Made by a program: the position numbers and the translations under genes. 64,000 nt of DNA from Streptomyces shenzhenensis (GTDB lineage: Bacteria; Actinomycetota; Actinomycetes; Streptomycetales; Streptomycetaceae): assembly GCF_021462265.1 (NCBI RefSeq), contig NZ_JAJONF010000005.1:186001-250000 (forward strand), written 5' to 3'. Under the pieces are notes generated by a model that had not been told where the DNA came from, did no database searches, and was given only the letters and a program-made list of their open reading frames with translations. Each line of letters opens with the position of its first letter. Position 1 is the stretch's first letter. Shown piece after piece: positions 23,417-31,767 of the stretch.

Positions 23417-25075
23417 GTGGACTACTACGACCTGGGCAGTCACAGCCGGCGCGTGACGACGTCGTCCCCCGAAGCACAGACCTGGTTCGACCGCGGGCTG
23501 AACTGGACCTACGCCTTCAACCACGAGGAGGCCGTGCGCTGTTTCGAGGCGGCCGGCGCGGCGGACCCGGACTGCGCCATGGCCGACTGGGGCGTCGCCT
23601 ACGCCCTCGGCCCCAACTACAACAAGCCCTGGGAGTTCTTCGACAGCGAGGACCTGACGCGCACGGTGGCGCGGACGCACGCCGCCGTGGAACGCGCCCA
23701 CGTCAAGGCCGCGCATGCGACTCCCGTCGAACGCGCCCTGATCGAGGCGCTGCGCGCCCGCTACCCGCAGGCCGCGGCCCCGGACACGGCGGCCTGCTCC
23801 GTCTGGAACACCGCCTACGCCGACCGCCTGCGCACCGCCTGCGCACTGGCGCCCGACGACCTCGACGTCGCGGCTCTCTACGCCGACGCCCTGATGAACC
23901 TCACCCCCTGGCGGCTCTGGGACATCCGCAGGGGCCGGCCGGCCGACGGGGCCCGCACCGAGGAGGTGAAGGCCGTCCTGGAGCGGGGCCTCGGAGCGGA
24001 GGCCGGCACCAGGCACCCCGGGCTGCTGCACCTCTACATCCACCTGATGGAGATGTCGCCCACGCCCGAGACCGCCCTGCCGGCCGCCGGCCGGCTGCGC
24101 GACCTGGTGCCCGACGCCGGGCACCTCCAGCACATGCCCTCGCACCTGGAAGTCCTGTGCGGCGACTACCGGCGCGTCGTCTCCGACAACGCCGCGGCCG
24201 TCGCCGCCGACGAGAAGTACCACGCCCGCGCCGGCGCGATGAACTTCTACACCCTCTACCGCTGCCACAACCTGCACTTCGGGATCTACGGCGCGATGTT
24301 CCTGGGCCGCCTCGGGGACGCCCTCGCCACCGCCGAACGGCTCGAAGCCGCCGTACCGGAGGAACTGCTGCGGGTGCAGAGCCCGCCGATGGCCGACTGG
24401 CTGGAAGGCTTCCTGGCGATGCGGGTGCACGTGCTGGTCCGCTTCGGCCGCTGGGACGACATCCTGCGCCTGCCGCTGCCCGCCGACCCCCGGCTGTACT
24501 GCGTGACCACCGCGATGCTGCACTACGCGCGCGGGGTCGCACACGCGGCCACGGGCCGGATCCCCGAAGCCGAGACCGACCGGGCCCGCTTCCGGGACGC
24601 GGCCGCCGCGGTCCCGGCCACCCGCATGCTCTTCAACAACACCTGTGCCGACATCCTGGCCATCGCCTCCGCCATGCTCGACGGCGAACTCGCCTACCGC
24701 AAAGGCGACTTCGACACGGCCTTCACCGAACTGCGGCGCTCGGTCGACCTGGACGACCATCTCCCGTACGACGAACCCTGGGGCTGGATGCAGCCCACCC
24801 GGCACGCCTATGGCGCCCTGCTCCTCGAACGCGGCCGGACCGCCGAGGCCGAGGCGGTCTACCGCGCCGACCTCGGCCTCGACGACACCCTGCCCCGGGC
24901 GTTGCAGCACCCGGGCAACGTCTGGGCCCTGCACGGCTTCCACGAATGCCTCCGGCGGCTCGGCAGGGACGGCGAGGCGCGGATCGTGGCCCAGCAGCTG
25001 AAGCTGGCGGTCGCTGTCGCGGACGTGCCGATCGGTGCGTCGTGCTTCTGCCGGACGGAGTGCCGCAGGGCGTAG
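23417..25075 (+). CDS. Tetratricopeptide-repeat protein
   Basis: A 552-residue soluble protein with TPR-like helical pairs: TWFDRGLNWTYAFNHEEAVRCF near residue 23, then AMADWGVAYAL, and repeated similar units toward the end (AYRKGDFDTAFTELRRSVDL; YGALLLERGRTAEAEAVYRADL). A middle segment with HLEVLCGDYRRVVSDN and HMPSH may be a specific domain. No enzyme motif is recognised. The GTG start lacks a good ribosome binding site, and a TAGGTT at 23404-23409 lies seven bases before it, which could be the -10 of a leaderless transcript. Confidence 0.8.
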   Translation: MDYYDLGSHSRRVTTSSPEAQTWFDRGLNWTYAFNHEEAVRCFEAAGAADPDCAMADWGVAYALGPNYNKPWEFFDSEDLTRTVARTHAAVERAHVKAAHATPVERALIEALRARYPQAAAPDTAACSVWNTAYADRLRTACALAPDDLDVAALYADALMNLTPWRLWDIRRGRPADGARTEEVKAVLERGLGAEAGTRHPGLLHLYIHLMEMSPTPETALPAAGRLRDLVPDAGHLQHMPSHLEVLCGDYRRVVSDNAAAVAADEKYHARAGAMNFYTLYRCHNLHFGIYGAMFLGRLGDALATAERLEAAVPEELLRVQSPPMADWLEGFLAMRVHVLVRFGRWDDILRLPLPADPRLYCVTTAMLHYARGVAHAATGRIPEAETDRARFRDAAAAVPATRMLFNNTCADILAIASAMLDGELAYRKGDFDTAFTELRRSVDLDDHLPYDEPWGWMQPTRHAYGALLLERGRTAEAEAVYRADLGLDDTLPRALQHPGNVWALHGFHECLRRLGRDGEARIVAQQLKLAVAVADVPIGASCFCRTECRRA

Positions 25076-25102
25076 GGGGCGCCGTGCGCGAGGGGCCGTC
25101 GT

Positions 25103-25160
25103 GTGTCTGCGGCGCCGTTCTGGCTGGTCGCGCAGTTCCCCGCGCCCCTTTGGGGCGCTG
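25103..25160. repeat. Dispersed Streptomyces intergenic repeat with terminator hairpin
   Basis: The stretch TGTCTGCGGCGCCGT, then CTGGTCGCGCAGTTCCCCGC, then a GCGCCCC-TTT-GGGGCGC hairpin (25142-25158), is a sequence I recognise as recurring between genes in many Streptomyces genomes. It lies between two convergent genes and can act as a bidirectional terminator. The identification is from memory; only one copy is in this window. Confidence 0.65.
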
Positions 25161-25174
25161 TCCTCGGGGTGCTT

Positions 25175-27265
25175 TCACAGTGCCCGGGCCATCAGCAGGG
25201 CCACGTCGTCGTGGTCGTCCGGGTGGCGCAGGCCGTGCAGGAGCAGGTCGCAGGTCTCCTCCAGCGGCCGGTCGGGCTCGTCGAGGAAGCCGAGGAGGAC
25301 GTCGAGGCGTTCGTCGATGGGGTGGCGGCGGGTCTCGACCAGGCCGTCGGTGTACAGCACCAGGAGGTCACCGGCTTCCAGGGCGACGGTCGTGGTCTCG
25401 AAGGGAATGCCGCCGACGCCGAGGGGGGCGGCCGTCGGCAGCTCCAGCAGGGCCGGCGGCCGGCCCGAGTGCACCAGCGCGGGCGGCATGTGGCCCGCGT
25501 TGGATACCTCGCAGCGCCTGGTGCGCGGGTCGTACACCGCGTACAGGCAGGTCACGATGTAGTGCTCCAGTTCGCAGGTGATCCGGTCCAGGTGCCGCAG
25601 CACCGCGGCCGGGGGCAGCTCCAGGTCCGCGTACGCGCAGGTGGCCGTGCGCAGCCGGCCCATGGTGGCGGCCGCGTCGATGCCGTTGCCCATCACGTCG
25701 CCCACGACCAGCGCGGTCCGGTCCTGGGACAGCGGGATCACGTCGTACCAGTCGCCGCCCACCTCGCTCGTCGCCTGGGCCGGTTCGTAGCGGGAGGCCA
25801 GTTCGAGGCCGGTGTGCCGGGGCGGGTGGTCGGGCAGGAGACTGCGCTGGAGGGTGAGCGAGGTGTTGCGGACGCTCTGGAACCAGCGGGCGTTGTCGAT
25901 GGCCACGGCCGCCCGGGAGGCCAGCTCGGTGGCGAGGACGACGTCGTCCTCGTCGAAGGGGAGCGGATTGCGGGTCCGCTTGAGGTCGAAGGCGCCGAGC
26001 ACCTCACCGTGCGCGATCAGCGGCACCACCAGATACGAGTGCACGCCCGCCTCCGCCAGCAGGGCACCGCCCTCCGGGCTGCGCGCGATGCGCGGCAGAT
26101 CGTGCTTGCCGACGTGCGGGACCAGCACCGGGCGGGCGGTGTGCACGCACAGCGTGACCAGCCGGTCGCCGTCATAGGCGGCGAGGTCGCCGGGCGGGTC
26201 GGCGGCCCGCAGCGCGACGGTGGGCTGGGCCGCCTTGAGAGCGAGGGCGCGGAACAGCTCCGGCCCGTTGTCAGGACGGCGTGCGCGGCGCAGGGCGAGC
26301 GCCGAGTCCAGCACGTCCACCGCGACCACGTCGGCGAGCACCGGAGTGGCGATCTCGGCCAGCTCGTGCGCCGTGCGCTCCACCTCCAGCGAGGTGCCCA
26401 CCCGGGCCGAGGCGTCGGCGATCAGGGCGAGGCGGCGTCTGGCCCGGTCGGCCTCGGCGGCCGCGCGGTGCCGTTCCGTCACGTCGACGGCCGAGATCGC
26501 GGCACCCAGGACCCGGCCGCCGGGATCCTCCAGGCGGTAGAACGACAGCGACCAGGCGTGCTCGTGCTCCGGATCGGCCGGCGGACGGCCGACGTGGTAC
26601 TGGTCGAGCAGCGGCGTGCCCGTGGTGAGCACCTGGCGCAGTGCCGACTCCACGGTGTCGATGTCGGGCAGCGGCAGCGTCTCGCGCAGATGGCGGCCGC
26701 TGTGCTCCTCGGCGGGAACGCCGTCGATCCGCTCCAGCGCCGGGTTCACCAGGAGATAGCGCAGATCGGGGTCGAGCAGGGCCAGCCCGATCGGGGACTG
26801 GCTGATCAGCCGCTCGCACAGCGCCAGGTCGGTCTCCAGCCGCTGGAGGAGGGCGTGGTCGGCGACGATCCCCAGGGCGTAGGTGTCGCCGAGGTCGTCC
26901 AGCAGCCGCATGGTGCGGAACTCCATCAGCCGGCTGCCGCCGTCCTTGTGCCGGACCGGGAAGGTGCCCGCCCAGCTGTGTCCCGTCTCCAGCACCTCCA
27001 TGAAGACGTTCACCGCGGCCTTGAGATGCTCCGGCTGAACGAGCAGCCGCGCCGCGTTCTTGCAGAGGGCCTCCTCGGACGTGTAGCCGAACAATTCCTC
27101 GGCCTGCGGGGTCCAGAACACGATCCGGCCCTGCGTGTCCAGCGCTATCGCGGCCACGCTCAGCACGTCCAGCAGACCGGTCGGACGCGGACCGCCGGAG
27201 CCGTACTCCTCACCGCCGGCGCCGTCGGCGTCACCGGACCGCAGGGAACCTGCACCCATCCCCAC
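25175..27265 (-). CDS. PAS-PAS-GAF-SpoIIE phosphatase
   Basis: A 696-residue cytoplasmic sensor phosphatase. Two PAS domains come first (LLDVLSVAAIALDTQGRIVF with FGYTSEEAL; then SPIGLALLDPDLRYLLVN), then a GAF domain (~residues 300-470), and a C-terminal SpoIIE/RsbU phosphatase with GGDWYDVIPLS, VGDVMGNGIDAAATMGRLR, NAGHMPPAL and LLVLYTDGLVETR. The partner is probably an anti-anti-sigma factor encoded elsewhere. The start is a choice between GTG at 27265 (GGAGG five bases upstream, preferred) and ATG at 27259. Divergent from a second phosphatase of similar architecture. Confidence 0.9.
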   Translation of the reverse strand: MGMGAGSLRSGDADGAGGEEYGSGGPRPTGLLDVLSVAAIALDTQGRIVFWTPQAEELFGYTSEEALCKNAARLLVQPEHLKAAVNVFMEVLETGHSWAGTFPVRHKDGGSRLMEFRTMRLLDDLGDTYALGIVADHALLQRLETDLALCERLISQSPIGLALLDPDLRYLLVNPALERIDGVPAEEHSGRHLRETLPLPDIDTVESALRQVLTTGTPLLDQYHVGRPPADPEHEHAWSLSFYRLEDPGGRVLGAAISAVDVTERHRAAAEADRARRRLALIADASARVGTSLEVERTAHELAEIATPVLADVVAVDVLDSALALRRARRPDNGPELFRALALKAAQPTVALRAADPPGDLAAYDGDRLVTLCVHTARPVLVPHVGKHDLPRIARSPEGGALLAEAGVHSYLVVPLIAHGEVLGAFDLKRTRNPLPFDEDDVVLATELASRAAVAIDNARWFQSVRNTSLTLQRSLLPDHPPRHTGLELASRYEPAQATSEVGGDWYDVIPLSQDRTALVVGDVMGNGIDAAATMGRLRTATCAYADLELPPAAVLRHLDRITCELEHYIVTCLYAVYDPRTRRCEVSNAGHMPPALVHSGRPPALLELPTAAPLGVGGIPFETTTVALEAGDLLVLYTDGLVETRRHPIDERLDVLLGFLDEPDRPLEETCDLLLHGLRHPDDHDDVALLMARAL

Positions 27266-27294
27266 AACCACCTCCCCGGGCCGATGCCGATGCT

Positions 27295-27336
27295 GCTGCC
27301 GCGGCCCTTCCATTGCCGCTGCCGCGGCCCTTCCAT
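27295..27336. repeat. Two 19-base direct repeats in the divergent promoter region
   Basis: GCTGCCGCGGCCCTTCCAT occurs at 27295-27313 and again, identical, at 27318-27336; the period is 23 bases, about two helical turns. It lies between two divergent phosphatase genes and could be a regulator binding array. Confidence 0.75.
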
Positions 27337-27494
27337 GCTGCCCCCGGCCCGCGGCTCGCCCCAACTCCAGGGCGGGTGCCCAGGCCGGCGCCCCGCCGCA
27401 CGCACCGTGGCCGGCCACCCGTCCCGGCACAGCGCCGGGCCGTGCGCATCGGGCGGACAAGCAGGAACATGGGGGTACATACAGGATGTAGCCA

Positions 27495-29969
27495 ATGGAT
27501 TCTCCGCGAGAAGACTTCGACGTGCCGACGACCGTGGGACCGCACGACCTCCTGGACGCCTCCAGCGACGCTGTGGCGGTGCTGTCGGCCAAGGGTGACG
27601 TGATCGGCTGGACCCGTGGCGCCCAGACCCTGCTCGGCCATCCGGCCGCCGCGGTGCTGGGCCGCCCCGCGGCGCGGCTGCTCGCCATGCGTCTCGACCC
27701 GGCCCGGGCCGCCGGAGTCGCCGAGCGCTGCCGGTCCGGCATGGGCTGGAGCGGCCTGGTCCCGGTACGGCACCAGGACGGCCGCAGTGTCGTCGTCGAC
27801 CTGCGGGTCTCCGCCTCCTTCCGCATCGGCGGCGAGGAGTGCTTCCTGCTCTCGGCGCGGCAGCAGCGCCCGCAGTGGACGGTGGGCCAGTCCGTCCTCG
27901 ACGGGTTCCTGACCCGGTCACCGATCGGCATGGCCGTGATGGACCCGGAACTGCGGTACGTCTGGATCAACGACACCCTGGAGCAGTTCGGCGGGGTGCC
28001 GCGCGAGCTGCGCCTGGGCCGCCGGCTGAGCGAACTGCTGCCCGGCCTGCAGGCGAACACCCTCGAGACCCTGATGCGCAAGGTGCTGGCGACCCGCGAG
28101 CCGGTCACCGACTACGAGTACCTCGGCTGGAGCTGGTCCGATCCGCACCGCCAGCGCGCCTACTCGACGTCGTTCTTCCCGCTCGTCGACGCCGACGACT
28201 CCGTGACCGGCGTCTGCTACATGGTCTCCGACGTCACCGAACGCTGGACCGCCCGGCAGCTGCTGTCGCTGGTCAACGAGGCCGGCACCCGCATCGGCAC
28301 CACCCTCGACGTGCTGCGCACGGCCCAGGAACTCGCCGACTTCGCCGTCCCCCGGTTCGCCGACTTCGTCGTCGTCGACCTCCTGGAGCCCGTCCTCAGC
28401 ACCGAGGGGCACGGCACCTGGCTGACCGACGCGGGCCCGGCGCCCGCCCGGCCGGTGATGCGGCGCGCCGCGCTGAAGACCGTCCGCGAAGGCGGCCCCG
28501 AGGCCGTGGCGAAGATCGGCGACCGGGTCGACTTCCTGCCCCCTCCGCACGGCGTCGACCTGCTCATCAGGGGAGAGCCGGTCCTCATCCCCGAACTCAC
28601 CCCGGAGGACCACCTGTGGATCACCGCACAGCCCGCGCGGACCGCCCGCATCCGGGAGTTCGGGCTGCACACCCTGATCTCGGTCCCGATGCGGGCGCGC
28701 AACACAGTCCTGGGCCTGACCACGTTCGCCCGCTCCGCCAACCCGCTCTCCTTCGAGCCCGATGACGTCCTGCTCGCCCAGGAACTGGTCACCCGCGCCG
28801 CCGTCTGCGTCGACAACGCCCGCCGCTACACGAGGGAGCACACGGCGGCCGTCACCCTCCAGCGCAGCCTGCTGCCCCAGGTCCTGACCGGTGGCACGGC
28901 GCTGGACGTGGCCTCCTCCTACCTGCCGGCGGACGCGGCGGACGGCGTCGGCGGCGACTGGTTCGACGTGATCCCGCTGTCCGGCGCCCGGGTCGCTCTC
29001 GTCGTCGGCGACGTGGTCGGCCACGGCCTCGCCGCGGCGGCGAGCATGGGCCGGCTGCGCACCGCCGTGCAGACCCTCGCGGACATGGACATGCCCCCCG
29101 ACGAACTCCTCGCCCACCTCGACGACCTCGTCCTGCGGCTGGCGGAGGAGGAGAACACCGGCGCGGTGGTGGAGGGCAGCACGGACACGTTCGTCGGGGC
29201 GACCTGCCTGTACGCCGTCTACGACCCGGTGACCCGGCGGTGCGCGATGGCCCGGGCCGGACACCCGCCTCCGGTCGTCGTGTCACCCGACGGGCACGTC
29301 CACTTCCCCGAGATCCCCGCCGGACCGCCACTCGGGCTCGGCGGCATGGCCTTCGAGGCCACCGAGATCGAACTCGCCGAGGGCAGCCTGTTCGGTCTCT
29401 ACACGGACGGCCTCATCGAAGGCTGCGACCAGGACGTCGAGCTGGGTATGGCCCGCCTCCGCTCCGCCCTGACCGGCCCCGGCCTCGGCGCCGACCTCGA
29501 CACGCTGTGCACGGCGGCCGTACAGCAACTGGTCGCCGTTCCCCAGCCCGACGACATCGCCCTGCTGCTGGCCCGCACCCACGCCCTGGGCGCCGGCCAC
29601 GTCGTCTCCTGGGACGTGCCCGTCGCCCCGGCCGCCGTCGCCGAGGTCCGGGCCGACGCGGTCCGGCAGGTGGTGGCGTGGGGTTACGACGAGCTGGCGA
29701 CCACCACCGAACTCATCGTCAGCGAACTGGTCACCAACGCCATCCGCTACGCCGAACCGCCCATCCGGCTGAGGCTGTTGCGCGACGCCCGGCTGACCTG
29801 CGAGGTCGCCGACGCCAGCAGCACCGCACCCCGGCTGCGGCACGCCCGCAGCACCGACGAGGGCGGCCGCGGCCTCTTCCTGGTGGCCCAGCTCGCCCAC
29901 CGCTGGGGCGCCCGCTACACCGGAGACGGCAAGATCATCTGGGCTGAGCAGGAGATCCCCGGAGTGTGA
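27495..29969 (+). CDS. PAS-PAS-GAF-SpoIIE phosphatase fused to an RsbW-like ATPase
   Basis: An 824-residue protein. The order is PAS (~20-115), PAS (SPIGMAVMDPELRYVWIN, ~135-255), GAF (~265-440), SpoIIE phosphatase (GGDWFDVIPLS, VGDVVGHGLAAAASMGRLR, RAGHPPPVV, LFGLYTDGLIEG), and a C-terminal HATPase_c domain with N-box ELIVSELVTNAIRYA and GGRGLFLVAQLA. The last domain is the anti-sigma kinase type, so one chain may carry both the phosphatase and kinase arms of a partner switch. The ATG at 27495 was chosen as the first in a frame with clear PAS similarity; no strong ribosome binding site is visible. Confidence 0.9.
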   Translation: MDSPREDFDVPTTVGPHDLLDASSDAVAVLSAKGDVIGWTRGAQTLLGHPAAAVLGRPAARLLAMRLDPARAAGVAERCRSGMGWSGLVPVRHQDGRSVVVDLRVSASFRIGGEECFLLSARQQRPQWTVGQSVLDGFLTRSPIGMAVMDPELRYVWINDTLEQFGGVPRELRLGRRLSELLPGLQANTLETLMRKVLATREPVTDYEYLGWSWSDPHRQRAYSTSFFPLVDADDSVTGVCYMVSDVTERWTARQLLSLVNEAGTRIGTTLDVLRTAQELADFAVPRFADFVVVDLLEPVLSTEGHGTWLTDAGPAPARPVMRRAALKTVREGGPEAVAKIGDRVDFLPPPHGVDLLIRGEPVLIPELTPEDHLWITAQPARTARIREFGLHTLISVPMRARNTVLGLTTFARSANPLSFEPDDVLLAQELVTRAAVCVDNARRYTREHTAAVTLQRSLLPQVLTGGTALDVASSYLPADAADGVGGDWFDVIPLSGARVALVVGDVVGHGLAAAASMGRLRTAVQTLADMDMPPDELLAHLDDLVLRLAEEENTGAVVEGSTDTFVGATCLYAVYDPVTRRCAMARAGHPPPVVVSPDGHVHFPEIPAGPPLGLGGMAFEATEIELAEGSLFGLYTDGLIEGCDQDVELGMARLRSALTGPGLGADLDTLCTAAVQQLVAVPQPDDIALLLARTHALGAGHVVSWDVPVAPAAVAEVRADAVRQVVAWGYDELATTTELIVSELVTNAIRYAEPPIRLRLLRDARLTCEVADASSTAPRLRHARSTDEGGRGLFLVAQLAHRWGARYTGDGKIIWAEQEIPGV

Positions 29970-30066
29970 CCGGGGCCGCCCGGACGCCCGCGCGCCCTGT
30001 CGAACCCGCACATATGGCCGTACACTGTCAATTCATAGGGATTCGGCAGCAATGGGGGGAGCCGCC

Positions 30067-31725
30067 ATGTCCGGGGACGCCTACGGTCCGCATCAGGAAC
30101 TGCCGAACCAGGGACCGCAGAACCACGGCGTCCCGCACCAGCGCTTCCCGGCTCCCGGTTTCCCGGATCCGGGCCCCTTCATGAATCCGGGCCCCTACGT
30201 GCCGCCCATGCCGTCGAGTCCGCCGCCCGCCCCGCCGGACCCCCTGCGCGCCACCGCCGTCGCCCTGCTCAACCTGAGCGGCCTCGGCCTGGGCTACCTG
30301 CTCCTGCGAAGACGCGTCCCGGCGGCCGTGTGTCTGGCGGCCACCGTCGTCCTGCTGCTCGTGGCCCTGCCCGCGGCCGCCGACGGCGTCCCCGCGGCCG
30401 CGCTCGTGGCGTACGCCGTGCTCCTTCTGTCGGCCGCCGTCCACGGCTGGTTCGCCGGCCTGCGCACCCGCCTGGTGTGGCCGGGGCAGCGGCCCGTCGC
30501 GCTCGTGCTGGGCGTCGTCCTGCTCGCCGTCCCGGTGGGCGGCGCGCTCTGGTACGACAGCGCGCGAAAGGAGGCCGTCGAACGCGCCCTCCTCGGCCGT
30601 CTCGACCGCGCGGACCGACAGGTCGGCGCGGCCGGCCGGCAGGACTTCGCCACCGCCGAGTCCGGCTACCGGGACGCCCTGGCCGTCTACCGCGACCTCG
30701 CCGTCCACCACGCCGGCTCACGCGCCGCCGCCCAGGTTCCCGACCGCCTGAAGACCTACTACTCGACCGTCGCGGAGGCCTACAGCCACCGCGACTACTG
30801 CTCGGCCGTCGCACCGCTCGCATACCTGCGGACGGTGCCCGACTCCATGCCCAAGGACCAGCTCGGCACGCTCGCCCACTGGCCCGACGACCGGCTGGCC
30901 ACTTCGCTGTACGAGTGCGGGGCGGACGGCCTCGCCACCGGCGACACCGGCTGGGTCACCCGGTTCGGCGACCTGCTGAGCACCTTCCCCGACTCCGGCC
31001 AGGCCGCCAAGGTGGTACCCGCCGTGGACGCGGCCGAGAAGAAGGCCGCGAAGGCCGTCTCCGGCAGCGACCCCTGCACCGCCGTCGAGCGGTTGCACAC
31101 GCTGAACACCCAGATCACCCGGCTCTCGAACGGGACGGACGCCGCAGCCGACGGCCTGACCGCGGTCGCCGGCCGCGCAGGCCGCAGCGGTGACGCCGGG
31201 GAGTACGAGTGCGGCGTCAAGCAGTACCGGGACGGCGACTTCGAGCAGGCGCAGCAGACCATGCGGCAGTTCGTCACCGACAACCCGCACCACAGGAACG
31301 CCGGCCGGGCCCGGAAGATAGCCATCGGAGCCGAGGTCGCCCAGACCCTTCCGGCCGCCGGCAAGAAGCTGCCCACCACCGGCTCCGGCGGCGGCATCTC
31401 CGTGACCGTCAAGAACGACAGCCCCGACGACATCACCGTCCTGTACACGGGCCCGGTCACCGGCAGCTTCACTCTGAAAGCGTGCGGCAGTTGCAAGGCG
31501 TACTCGTTCGCCGACTCGCTCATCAGCGGCTGGGAGCCGTGCAGCGACAGCGGCAAGCACTACCCGCAGCGCACCATCAGCCTGCCGCCCGGCACCACGT
31601 ACTTCGTGCACAAGCCGAAGCACGACAGCACCGCCACCCCGGGCTCCGACACGGCCGGACTGCGCTACGGCTACGTCTACACGGAGTGCGCCTACACGAC
31701 GCGGACCCCGGGGTCCGCCTACTGA
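30067..31725 (+). CDS. Membrane protein with proline-rich N-terminus and large extracytoplasmic domain
   Basis: A 552-residue protein I do not recognise as a named family. Residues 1-55 are Pro/Gly/Gln-rich. A cluster of hydrophobic segments follows at ~60-160 (LNLSGLGLGYLLLRR; AAVCLAATVVLLLVALP; VALVLGVVLLAVPVGGALW). The rest is probably outside the cell, with TPR-like helices (FATAESGYRDALAVYRDL; CGVKQYRDGDFEQAQQTMRQF) and a Cys-containing beta domain at the end (FTLKACGSCKAYSF; VYTECAY). I start at the ATG at 30067, which follows GGGGGGA; 30052 is the alternative. It is 42 bases before the kinase gene and may be its partner. Confidence 0.75.
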   Translation: MSGDAYGPHQELPNQGPQNHGVPHQRFPAPGFPDPGPFMNPGPYVPPMPSSPPPAPPDPLRATAVALLNLSGLGLGYLLLRRRVPAAVCLAATVVLLLVALPAAADGVPAAALVAYAVLLLSAAVHGWFAGLRTRLVWPGQRPVALVLGVVLLAVPVGGALWYDSARKEAVERALLGRLDRADRQVGAAGRQDFATAESGYRDALAVYRDLAVHHAGSRAAAQVPDRLKTYYSTVAEAYSHRDYCSAVAPLAYLRTVPDSMPKDQLGTLAHWPDDRLATSLYECGADGLATGDTGWVTRFGDLLSTFPDSGQAAKVVPAVDAAEKKAAKAVSGSDPCTAVERLHTLNTQITRLSNGTDAAADGLTAVAGRAGRSGDAGEYECGVKQYRDGDFEQAQQTMRQFVTDNPHHRNAGRARKIAIGAEVAQTLPAAGKKLPTTGSGGGISVTVKNDSPDDITVLYTGPVTGSFTLKACGSCKAYSFADSLISGWEPCSDSGKHYPQRTISLPPGTTYFVHKPKHDSTATPGSDTAGLRYGYVYTECAYTTRTPGSAY

Positions 31726-31767
31726 GCGGGCGTGAGCCTGTCGGCGGGGCCAACTAAGCTCCCGCGC

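Noticed and set aside
27266..28108. Extension of the minus-strand phosphatase to 28108
   Set aside because: It would overlap the divergent phosphatase, and the residues before the PAS domain have no similarity; GGAGG is found at 27271-27275.
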